This document shows positions 18,664 through 27,149 of a DNA stretch of 64,000 nucleotides, piece by piece. Each line of letters begins with the position of its first letter. The first letter of the stretch is position 1. The position numbers and the translations under genes were made by a program. The DNA is from Chromatiaceae bacterium (GTDB lineage: Bacteria; Pseudomonadota; Gammaproteobacteria; Chromatiales; Chromatiaceae). Below the pieces are notes generated by a model. That model did not search any database and was not told the origin of the DNA. It saw nothing but the letters and a program-made list of their open reading frames with translations. The stretch is taken from NCBI GenBank assembly GCA_024235315.1, contig JACKMP010000003.1, positions 124,001 to 188,000 on the forward strand, read 5' to 3'.

Positions 18664-19982
18664 ACAAGGTCCCTTTCTCCCGCTGGCGCATGCTTTGGGC
18701 ATTGCCCCCGATTGCACTTGGCGTCCTTGCGGTCGTGTTCATGGCGGGCGGCAGACAGCCGCCCATGAAGATTGACCGTGGCGAGATCAGTCATGCAGTA
18801 CGTACCGTCGATGTACAGGCGGTGGACCTGGTACCTCAGGCCCAGGGCTATGGCGAGGTGCAACCGGCACGCGTCTGGGCTGCCGTGGCGCAGGTGGCCG
18901 GGCGGGTGATCGAGACCCACCCACGCCTGGACAACGGCGAGATCATCCCTGCAGGCACCCCGCTGTTCCGCATCGACCCGGTCGACTACGAACTGAAGGT
19001 GGCACAGGCCAGGGCCGAGCTTGCCGAATTGGGGGTACGCGAGGAAAACACCCGTGCCTCGCTGGCGATCGACCAGCGCAACCTGCGCCTCGCGCAGCGC
19101 GAGCAGGACAGGATCGGCGAACTTTCGAACAAAGGTACGGCATCGAAGAGCGACGTCGACAACGCCGAGCGCACCATGCTCAGTGCACGCATCGCGGTAC
19201 AGAACACCGAAAACACCCTGTCACTGCTGCCGACCCAGCGGCGCCTGCTGGAGGCCAAGCTCGCGCAGGCCGAACGCGATCTCGCGAACACCATGGTCAG
19301 CGCACCGTTCAACCTGCGCATCGCCGATCTGGCGGTGGAGAAGGACCAGTACGTGGGCGTCGGCCAGACCCTGTTCCGTGGCGACAGCGTCGACCGCGTC
19401 GAGGTGGTCGCGCAGGTCGCCCTGTCAGCGTTGCGCAACCTGTTCAGCGGACGTAACGGACCGGTCCCGGCGATTGCCGAGATGAATGCGAAGCTGCCGG
19501 ACTTCACCGGCTTCCGTCCGCTGATCCGCATGGACCTGGGCAGTCAGACCGCCGAATGGGAGGCCGAGTTCGTGCGCTTCAGCGACCAGGTGGATCCGCA
19601 CACGCGCACGATCGGCGTCGTGATCGCCGTCGACAGGCCATTGGAGAAAGCGATACCCGGGCAGCGCCCGCCGCTGTCCAAGGGCATGTTCGTGCAGGTG
19701 GTGATCAATGGGCACACGCAGCCCGACCGTATCGTCGTGCCGCGCAGTGCGATCCGTGAGGGCCAGGTCTACGTCGTCGGTGACGACCAGCGCCTGCAGG
19801 CGCGCCCGGTGGACGTACTGTTCAGCCAGGGACAGCTGAGCGTCATAGCCGGAGGCGTGAAGGCCGGCGAGCGCCTGGTCGTCGGCGACCTGATACCGGC
19901 GGTCCCTGGCATGTTGCTGGACGCGGTACCGGATGAGGCTATACAGGCACAGATGCTGACAGCCGCGCGGGGTGCGCAATGA
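18660..19982 (+). CDS. RND efflux periplasmic adaptor (membrane fusion protein)
   Basis: A 440-residue protein. One N-terminal membrane anchor (about 10-32, no lipobox) is followed by a biotinyl-lipoyl-like half domain (GYGEVQPARVWAAVAQVAGRVIETHP), a long alpha-helical hairpin (about 110-210), the second lipoyl half, and beta-barrel domains ending in VVPRSAIREGQVYVV. It would bridge the RND pump encoded next and an outer-membrane channel encoded elsewhere. It overlaps both neighbours by 4 bp. Confidence 0.93.
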   Translation: MNKVPFSRWRMLWALPPIALGVLAVVFMAGGRQPPMKIDRGEISHAVRTVDVQAVDLVPQAQGYGEVQPARVWAAVAQVAGRVIETHPRLDNGEIIPAGTPLFRIDPVDYELKVAQARAELAELGVREENTRASLAIDQRNLRLAQREQDRIGELSNKGTASKSDVDNAERTMLSARIAVQNTENTLSLLPTQRRLLEAKLAQAERDLANTMVSAPFNLRIADLAVEKDQYVGVGQTLFRGDSVDRVEVVAQVALSALRNLFSGRNGPVPAIAEMNAKLPDFTGFRPLIRMDLGSQTAEWEAEFVRFSDQVDPHTRTIGVVIAVDRPLEKAIPGQRPPLSKGMFVQVVINGHTQPDRIVVPRSAIREGQVYVVGDDQRLQARPVDVLFSQGQLSVIAGGVKAGERLVVGDLIPAVPGMLLDAVPDEAIQAQMLTAARGAQ

Positions 19983-22900
19983 TCGCATGGTTCGCCCGCC
20001 ACCCCACCGCGGCCAATCTGTTCATGGCGGCGATCATGATCCTTGGTGTCGTCGCGCTTCCCGGTCTGCAGCGTGAGACCTTCCCCGAGATCAAGAACGA
20101 CAAGGTCGAGGTCCGGGTGGTGTACAAGGGCGCCACCACGGGCGAGGTGGAGGATGCGATCTGTCGCCGCATCGAGGATGCGATCGACGGCATCACCGAC
20201 ATCGACGAGACGCGCTGCGAGGCCCGCGAGGGTCTCGGCATCGCCACCGCGGTGATGCGTGAAGGTGCCGACATGACGCGGTTTCTCGACGACGTGAAAT
20301 CCGAGGTCGACGCCATCAGCGACTTTCCCGACCAGGCCGAGGCACCGGTGGTGCAGGAACTCGGCCGCACCGATGCCGTGGTCTCGATCGCCATCACCGG
20401 GCCACAGGACCCGGTGGCACTCAAGGCCTACGCCGAAGACGTCAAGGCCCGTCTGCAGACGTTGCGCCAGATCGCCACCGTGACCATCAAGGGCTTCTCC
20501 ACACACCAGATCCGAATCGAGGTCGATGCGGCAACCCTGCGACGCTACGGACTGTCGGCAGCAGACGTGGCCGCGACGGTACAGCGGCAGAGTGTCAGCA
20601 GCCCGGCGGGGGAACTGCGCGGCGATCAGGAAGACGTGCTGCTGCGCATCGATGACCAACGCAAGACCGCCGCCGAGTTCGAGGACCTGGTCGTGATCTC
20701 CGGCACCAGCGGAGCCGCCATTCGACTTGGAGAGATCGCGAACATCGCCGACCGCTTCGACCGTGACGAGGAAAAGGTATTGTTCAACGGCCGGCGCGCG
20801 GCCATTCTCGATATCGCCAAGACCCGTGCGCAGGACATCCTCAGGGCGTATACCGCGGTCAGCGAATTCGTCGCCGCAGAGAACGCACGCGCGCCCGCGG
20901 GCATGCAGCTGGTGCTGACACAGGACCGCTCGTCCGTGGTGCGGGACCGACTCCACATGCTGACCACCAACGGCATGCAGGGGCTGCTCGCGGTGTTCCT
21001 GGTGCTGTGGCTGTTCTTCAGTTTCCGCTACAGCTTCTGGGTGACCATGGGGCTGCCGGTGTCGTTTCTCGGTGCACTGTTCGTGCTGCCGATGCTCGGC
21101 ATCACCATCAACATGATCTCGATGGTCGGCCTGCTGATCGGTGTCGGCCTGCTGATGGACGATGCCATCGTGATCGCCGAGAACATAGCCGCCCGCCTGC
21201 ACAAAGGTGACAAGCCGCTGGACGCAGCGGTCAACGGCGTCACCCAGGTGCTGCCCGGCGTCCTTTCCTCGTTCGCCACCACGCTGTTGGTGTTCGGCTC
21301 GCTGGCGTTTATCAGCGGTGAGATCGGGCAGATCCTGCGCGTGGTGCCGATCGTGCTGATCCTGGTGATCACGGTGAGCCTGGTCGAGGCGTTCCTGATC
21401 CTGCCAAGCCACCTCGGGCATTCGCTGTCGCACATGAAGTCACGCGATCCCAGCCGCTTCCGTGCGGCCTTCGAACGTGGCTTCGCGGATTTTCGCGACC
21501 GGCGCTTCGGCCCGCTGCTCAACCGCGCAATCGACCACCGGTACCTGACAATCGGCATCGTCCTGATGCTGTTTCTGCTGGCCGTGGCGATGCCTGTCGG
21601 TGGCAAGCTGAAGTTCACCGGGTTCCCGGACATCGAGGGCGACCTGGTGGAGGCGCGAATACTGCTGCCCCAGGGGACACCACTGTCGCGCACCGAGTCG
21701 GTGGTCGGACATCTCACCGATGTGGTGCAGGCGATCAATGAGGACCTCAGGGCGGACCAGCCCGGCGGGCAGGACCTGGTTCAGAATCTCACCGTGCTGT
21801 TCGGCGAAAACCCTGACGCCTACGAGACCGGGCCGCACGTCGCCAGGATCGTGGTCGACCTGCTGAGCGCCGAGATCCGTGGCACCACGCTGGACGAGTT
21901 TCGCAACCGCTGGCGCGAACAGGCCGGCACGATGACCGACGTCATCGCGTTGAAGTTCGCCGAGCCCGCGATCGGGCCGGGTGGCCGCGCCATCGATATC
22001 CGCCTCACAGGATCGGATCTCGAACAGATCAAGTCGGCATCGTCGGATCTGCGCCACTGGCTGGAAGGCTACGCCGGGGTGATCGACCTCAGCGACGACC
22101 TGAGGCCCGGCAAGCGCGAGTACCACCTGCGGCTCAAAGACAGCGCCGGCGTGCTCGGTCTGGACGCGAACAACCTCGCCAACCAGGTACGCGCGGCCTT
22201 CCTCGGATTCAAGACCGACGAGTTTCCGCGCGGCCCCGAGACCTACGAGGTGGACCTGCGCCTGTCCGGCGCGGACCGGAAAGATATCGACGACCTCGAA
22301 CAGCTCAGTGTCGTCGGCCCCAACAACACCCTGATTCCACTGCCGGTAGTCGCGGACCTGGTCGAGGCGCGCGGCTGGGCGCGCATCAACCGCATCGACG
22401 GCCGGCGCACGGTGACTGTGCAGGGCGACGTCGACCGCCGCCTCGCCAATGCACAGGAACTGCTCGGGCTGGCAAAGAGCGATATCTTTCCCGAATTGCA
22501 GGCGCGCTATCCCTCGGTCGTGATCGACGTGCAGGGCGAGAGCAACGAGTCGGCGAAGACCGGCGGCTCGATCGCGCGCAACGTGTTGCTCGGCATGATC
22601 GGCGTTTACATGCTGCTGGCGCTGCAGTTCCGCGGCTACCTCGCGCCGGTTGCGGTGATGTCGGTGATCCCGACCGCACTGATCGGCGTGATCTTCGGCC
22701 ACATGGCGCTGGGCCTCGACCTCACGCTGCCGAGCATGGTCGGCATGGCCTCGCTGTTCGGTGTCGTGGTCAACGACTCCATCCTGCTGGTGGTATTCAT
22801 CCGTGACGAGCGAGCAAACGGTGTCCCCGTGCAGCAGGCCGCGCGCCAGGCCGCCATTACGCGCTTTCGCCCGATCCTGCTGACCTCGATCACCACTATC

Positions 22901-23128
22901 GCGGGTCTGATGCCGCTGCTGCTGGAAAAGAGCCTGCAGGCACAGATCCTGATCCCGCTGGCAGCCAGCCTGGCATTCGGCCTGATGGCCGCCACCGTGA
23001 TCGCGCTGTTCCTGGTGCCGTCGATCTACTGCATCCTCGACGACTTCGACGTACTCGGCGAGATCGACGCACGCGAAAGCACGCGATCAGAAAACGCCGG
23101 CTCAGGTCCCGAAATCAGGACACCTTAG
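19979..23128 (+). CDS. RND family efflux pump permease (HAE1-like)
   Basis: A 1049-residue inner-membrane transporter with the usual 12-helix, two-porter-loop architecture. TM1 lies at about 10-28. Helix 4 carries GVGLLMDDAIVIAEN near residue 392, whose Asp pair is part of the proton relay. The second half repeats this in SLFGVVVNDSILLVVFI. No outer-membrane factor gene follows, so it may share a TolC-like protein. Divergence from AcrB suggests a distinct substrate range. Last gene of the TetR-controlled operon. Confidence 0.94.
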   Translation: MIAWFARHPTAANLFMAAIMILGVVALPGLQRETFPEIKNDKVEVRVVYKGATTGEVEDAICRRIEDAIDGITDIDETRCEAREGLGIATAVMREGADMTRFLDDVKSEVDAISDFPDQAEAPVVQELGRTDAVVSIAITGPQDPVALKAYAEDVKARLQTLRQIATVTIKGFSTHQIRIEVDAATLRRYGLSAADVAATVQRQSVSSPAGELRGDQEDVLLRIDDQRKTAAEFEDLVVISGTSGAAIRLGEIANIADRFDRDEEKVLFNGRRAAILDIAKTRAQDILRAYTAVSEFVAAENARAPAGMQLVLTQDRSSVVRDRLHMLTTNGMQGLLAVFLVLWLFFSFRYSFWVTMGLPVSFLGALFVLPMLGITINMISMVGLLIGVGLLMDDAIVIAENIAARLHKGDKPLDAAVNGVTQVLPGVLSSFATTLLVFGSLAFISGEIGQILRVVPIVLILVITVSLVEAFLILPSHLGHSLSHMKSRDPSRFRAAFERGFADFRDRRFGPLLNRAIDHRYLTIGIVLMLFLLAVAMPVGGKLKFTGFPDIEGDLVEARILLPQGTPLSRTESVVGHLTDVVQAINEDLRADQPGGQDLVQNLTVLFGENPDAYETGPHVARIVVDLLSAEIRGTTLDEFRNRWREQAGTMTDVIALKFAEPAIGPGGRAIDIRLTGSDLEQIKSASSDLRHWLEGYAGVIDLSDDLRPGKREYHLRLKDSAGVLGLDANNLANQVRAAFLGFKTDEFPRGPETYEVDLRLSGADRKDIDDLEQLSVVGPNNTLIPLPVVADLVEARGWARINRIDGRRTVTVQGDVDRRLANAQELLGLAKSDIFPELQARYPSVVIDVQGESNESAKTGGSIARNVLLGMIGVYMLLALQFRGYLAPVAVMSVIPTALIGVIFGHMALGLDLTLPSMVGMASLFGVVVNDSILLVVFIRDERANGVPVQQAARQAAITRFRPILLTSITTIAGLMPLLLEKSLQAQILIPLAASLAFGLMAATVIALFLVPSIYCILDDFDVLGEIDARESTRSENAGSGPEIRTP

Positions 23129-23180
23129 CGGACTCAAGCGACACGACACCCTGCCGAGAACCCCTGATGGGAGCGGCGCC

Positions 23181-24548
23181 ATGCCGGCCGCCGCCCGCCT
23201 CACACCTGCAGGGAGCCTGCCATTGAGTACCGAATCGCTCGCCGCAGCGCCACAACACAAGATCAAGGTCGACACCGGTGACCTGCGATTGGGCATGTAC
23301 GTGTGCGAACTCGACCGCCCCTGGCTCGACTCGCCTTTTCTGCTGCAGGGTTTCCCGCTGCACAGCGAATCGGATATCGAACAGGTGCGGCAGGCCTGCC
23401 GCTATGTGTACGTCAACGTGAAACTCAGCGAGCCCGGTTCGGTCCGCGGCCGGCGAGCATCGTCGGCGGCCCAACCGGCGAACCAGCCGGCAGCAGCGGC
23501 CATCACGAAGAAAGAGCAGAAACCGGCAGGTTTCTTCGCCCGCCTGATGTCACGAAGAAACAAGACCCAACCGATCCTCAACGAGGTCATACGTCCGCTC
23601 GCCGCATCGCGTGGCGCCGTCGACGAGACCGCGGGCCTGGTGCGCACTGTCTTCGACGATGTCAGGCTGGGAAGAAGCATCGACACCCCACAGGCCAAGG
23701 AAGTCGTCTCCAGGTGTGTCGAACACGTGATCGAGAACCCCGACGCGATGCTGCTGCTGACCAGCATCAAGGACAAGGACAACTACACCGCGGAACACAG
23801 CCTCAACGTCGCCGTGCTGTCGATCGTGATTGGCAAGCATCTGGACATGGATCGCAGAAAACTCGAAGAGGTCGGGCTGTGTGGCCTGCTGCACGATGTC
23901 GGTAAGATCCTGACCCCGGACGAGGTGTTGAAGAAGCCCGGACGGCTGACGCCCGAGGAGATGCTGATCATGAAGATGCACCCCACCCAGGGGCGCGACA
24001 TCCTGATGAGCAGCCACGGCACCCTGCGTGCATCACTCGATGTGACCCACGCCCACCACGAACGCCTCGACGGCAGCGGCTACCCGCGCGGACTCGGCGA
24101 ATCGCAGCTCGGCCTGTACACACGCATCGTGACGGTGGCCGATGTATTCGACGCGATCACCAGCCACCGTGTCTACGACTCCCGGCGCCCCAATATCGAG
24201 GCGTTCAAGATCATGCAGTCACAGAGCGGCAACCATTTCGACCCCAACCTGGTCTCGACGCTGATGGAGGCGGTCGGGGTTTATCCACCCGGTACCGTGG
24301 TGAAGCTGAACAACGGCGAGATTGCCGTCGTGGTACGCGCCAATCCGGCACGCAAACTGCTGCCCAAAGTCATGGTCCTGAAGAACGCCAAGCTGGCGCC
24401 GGTGCCGCCGCGCTACGTTGACCTCGCGGTCGAACACGACGGCACGGAAAGAGGTCTGCGCATCGCCAACACCATCAAGCCCAGCGAGGCCGGGGTGGAT
24501 ACCCAGATGTTCCGGAGCGCCGATTTCCTGCGCCAGCTGGCCGGCTGA
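23181..24548 (+). CDS. HD-GYP cyclic di-GMP phosphodiesterase with DUF3391 domain
   Basis: A 455-residue cytosolic protein. The N-terminal DUF3391-type region (about 30-140, LGMYVCELDRPWLDSPFLLQGF) is separated by an Ala/Pro linker from a HD-GYP domain (about 205-375). Metal and catalytic motifs HDVGK, HP, HHERLDGSGYP are all present, so it should hydrolyse c-di-GMP. ATG at 23181 and TTG at 23223 both have GGGAG upstream; the longer form is listed. Confidence 0.9.
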   Translation: MPAAARLTPAGSLPLSTESLAAAPQHKIKVDTGDLRLGMYVCELDRPWLDSPFLLQGFPLHSESDIEQVRQACRYVYVNVKLSEPGSVRGRRASSAAQPANQPAAAAITKKEQKPAGFFARLMSRRNKTQPILNEVIRPLAASRGAVDETAGLVRTVFDDVRLGRSIDTPQAKEVVSRCVEHVIENPDAMLLLTSIKDKDNYTAEHSLNVAVLSIVIGKHLDMDRRKLEEVGLCGLLHDVGKILTPDEVLKKPGRLTPEEMLIMKMHPTQGRDILMSSHGTLRASLDVTHAHHERLDGSGYPRGLGESQLGLYTRIVTVADVFDAITSHRVYDSRRPNIEAFKIMQSQSGNHFDPNLVSTLMEAVGVYPPGTVVKLNNGEIAVVVRANPARKLLPKVMVLKNAKLAPVPPRYVDLAVEHDGTERGLRIANTIKPSEAGVDTQMFRSADFLRQLAG

Positions 24549-24587
24549 TGGTGGGAAACCCGTTCGAATCGGCACGGACCCGCCCGA

Positions 24588-25346
24588 TCAGCCGGACGCA
24601 TCCACCGCAGGCTGATTGTGCAGCTTCACCGGTACCGCCGCACGCTTGCGGCGCATCCGCATGTTGAGCATCTCGACGATCAGCGAGAACGCCATCGAGA
24701 AGTAGATGTAGCCCTTCGGAATATGGAAGCCGACGCCCTCGCCGACCAGCGCCACACCGATCAGGATCAGGAATGACAGGGCCAGCATCTTGATCGTCGG
24801 ATGACGCTCGACGAACGCACCCACCGGGCCGGATGCCCACATCATCACCAGCACCGCGGCCACGATCGCGGCGATCATCACCGGGACCTCGTCGACCAGC
24901 CCCACAGCGGTGATCACCGAGTCGAGCGAGAAGATGATGTCGAGCAGCCCGATCTGCACGATCACGGCGAGGAAACCGACCCTGGCCACATCGGCCACCC
25001 TGTGCTCCTCCGGCCCCTCGAGCGAGGAATGGATCTCCATCGTGCTCTTGGCGATCAGGAACAGGCCACCGAAGAACAGGATCAGGTCACGGCCCGAGAT
25101 CGCATGGCCCAGCACCTCGATCAGCGGCTCCGTCAGTCGCATCACCCAGGCCAGCGACAACAGCAGCAGGATGCGCGTGCCCATCGCCAGCAGCAGCCCG
25201 AGGCGACGCGCCCTGTCGCGTTGCGCCTCTGGCAGACGGTTGGCAAGGATGGTGATGAAGATGATGTTGTCTATGCCGAGCACGATCTCGAGCGCAGCCA
25301 GCGTGACGAACGCGGCCCAGACCTGCGGGTCGAGCAGTAGATCCAT
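24588..25346 (-). CDS. TerC family integral membrane protein
   Basis: A 252-residue protein with about seven membrane helices. The paired acidic signature EIVLGIDNIIFI (near 18-29) and DIIFSLDSVITAVG (near 130) are TerC hallmarks and probably bind metal. TerC/Alx-type proteins export Mn2+ or load metals onto secreted enzymes. No ter genes are near, so a tellurite link is not implied. The start at 25346 is set by alignment to the family; upstream in-frame codons are non-conserved. Confidence 0.9.
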   Translation of the reverse strand: MDLLLDPQVWAAFVTLAALEIVLGIDNIIFITILANRLPEAQRDRARRLGLLLAMGTRILLLLSLAWVMRLTEPLIEVLGHAISGRDLILFFGGLFLIAKSTMEIHSSLEGPEEHRVADVARVGFLAVIVQIGLLDIIFSLDSVITAVGLVDEVPVMIAAIVAAVLVMMWASGPVGAFVERHPTIKMLALSFLILIGVALVGEGVGFHIPKGYIYFSMAFSLIVEMLNMRMRRKRAAVPVKLHNQPAVDASG

Positions 25347-25555
25347 GATTGACGAGCCATTCGGGAGAAAGGTGGCCGTGCATTTTGCGCTGTCCGGGTG
25401 CCGATGCCCAGCATCACCGGCCAATCCCGGGCACTGACGTGAACCGGTTGGCGCCGTGCGGGACAACGGCCGTGCCTCGCTGGACTTCCGCGACCACGTG
25501 CAAGACACTGCAGCCATCCTGCAGGTCCCGTACGCACCACGACCGATCGTCACGC

Positions 25556-26623
25556 ATGAGCAGACCGACCTTCGCGATCATCGACACCGCGGCCTTTGTC
25601 GCCAATTACCGCTACGCCAAATCGCTGGCCCCGGGTGCTCGGGCACTTGCGGTGATCAAGGCGAACGCCTACGGCCATGGCGCTGTGGTATTGGCGCGCG
25701 CCCTGGCAGCCGAGGCGGATGCATTCGGCGTCGCCTGCAGCGAAGAGGCGATGGAGCTGCGCGAGTCGGGAATCGACAGCCCGATCGTGCTGCTCGAAGG
25801 GGTATTCGAACCGGCGGAGATCGCCAATGCGGCGATGCACCAATTCACGCTGGCGGTGCATTCTCCCCAGCAGCTCGACTGGCTGCTGGCGGCCCGCCCG
25901 GCGCGCCCGCTCGACGTGTGGCTGAAGGTCGACAGCGGAATGCACCGACTCGGCTTCGATCCCCGGGAGGTGGCGCACGCCCATGCCCGGCTGCAGGCCA
26001 GCCCGAACGTCGCGCAGATCGTCCTGATGTCACATCTCGCCCGTGCGGACGAGACGGACAGCGCGGCCACCCCGAACCAAATCGACTGTTTTCGTGAAGC
26101 CATACAGGGCATCGGGGGCCCGACCAGCCTGGCGAACTCCGCCGCGCTGATGGCCTGGCCGCGGAGCCACGCCGACTGGGTGCGGCCAGGCATCATGCTG
26201 TACGGCAGCTCACCGCTGGAAACGCCCGACACCAGGCTGCAGCCGGTGATGCGGCTCGAGTCGCGCCTGATCGCGATCCGCGATCTGACGGTAGGTGAAT
26301 CGATCGGGTACGGCGGCCGCTACACCTGCGCCGTGCCCACCCGGGTCGGGGTGGTGGCGGCCGGGTACGCCGACGGCTACCCACGGCATGCACCTGATGG
26401 CACACCGGTTGCGGTCAACGACAGGCTTACACGCCTGATCGGGCGTGTCTCGATGGACATGCTAACCGTGGACCTGAATGAGCAACCGCAGGCCCAGGTC
26501 GGCGATCATGTGCAGCTGTGGGGCGACCGCGTGAGCGCGGCCGAGGTGGCCCACCACAGCGGCACGATCGCCTACGAACTGTTTACCCGGATCACCCGCC
26601 GCGTGCATTTCCAATACCGTTGA
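25556..26623 (+). CDS. alr: Alanine racemase
   Basis: A 355-residue PLP enzyme converting L- to D-alanine for peptidoglycan. The PLP lysine is in AVIKANAYGHG (about residue 32). The catalytic tyrosine follows in SIGYGGRY (about 247), and the C-terminal domain has RVSMDMLTVDL. Normal length. No dnaB or other usual neighbour is present. Confidence 0.96.
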   Translation: MSRPTFAIIDTAAFVANYRYAKSLAPGARALAVIKANAYGHGAVVLARALAAEADAFGVACSEEAMELRESGIDSPIVLLEGVFEPAEIANAAMHQFTLAVHSPQQLDWLLAARPARPLDVWLKVDSGMHRLGFDPREVAHAHARLQASPNVAQIVLMSHLARADETDSAATPNQIDCFREAIQGIGGPTSLANSAALMAWPRSHADWVRPGIMLYGSSPLETPDTRLQPVMRLESRLIAIRDLTVGESIGYGGRYTCAVPTRVGVVAAGYADGYPRHAPDGTPVAVNDRLTRLIGRVSMDMLTVDLNEQPQAQVGDHVQLWGDRVSAAEVAHHSGTIAYELFTRITRRVHFQYR

Positions 26624-26713
26624 TACGGGCAATCGCTGTTGGAGGCCCCACCCTGGCCGATCGGCCAGTCGCCGACGATCAAGAGGCGCCCGCACGGGCC
26701 GCTAACCGCGGGT

Positions 26714-27028
26714 ATGACCGACAAACACATGATCCCTGTCCTGGCCGGTGGCGGGACACGACTGCCCGCGCATGTCGGGATACTCACGGCGCTGGAGCGG
26801 ATGCAGTATCGAGTCGACCGCCTGGTTGGCGTCTCCGGCGGCAGCATCGTCGCAGCACTGTACGCCCGCGGCTATTCCACGGCGTATCTGAAAAACCTGG
26901 CATTTGAGGTCGATTTCCGCCAGTTTCGCGGATTTTCGCTCAAGAAGCTGCTTTTTGCCGGCGGCCTGTCCAGCGGTGAGCGCTTCGAATCCGGGCGGGC
27001 AGCCTTGGCTGCTCGGGCCAGCCTTTGA
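26714..27028 (+). pseudogene. Patatin-like phospholipase, N-terminal remnant
   Basis: 104 codons that clearly match the start of a patatin domain: glycine-rich oxyanion loop (LAGGGTR, near 11-16), nucleophile elbow GVSGGS with Ser 41, then LYARGYS. A complete domain needs about 200 more residues including a DG[GA] catalytic Asp, which is missing. Only 120 bp separate its stop from prsT, so the 3' part was deleted rather than frameshifted. Probably non-functional. Confidence 0.65.
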
Positions 27029-27149
27029 ACCGGGAACCTTCGCAACCCACCGTCGACAAATTGCCAGCGGCCGCACCGAAGCACCCGGCGGTGTATGCTG
27101 CGACGCCACAGATTCGCCAGCCACGCAGACCAGTGATTGGAACCGAAAA

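Noticed and set aside
19769..21433. Long open frame opposite the RND pump
   Set aside because: Antisense shadow with His/Gln/Asp-rich composition.
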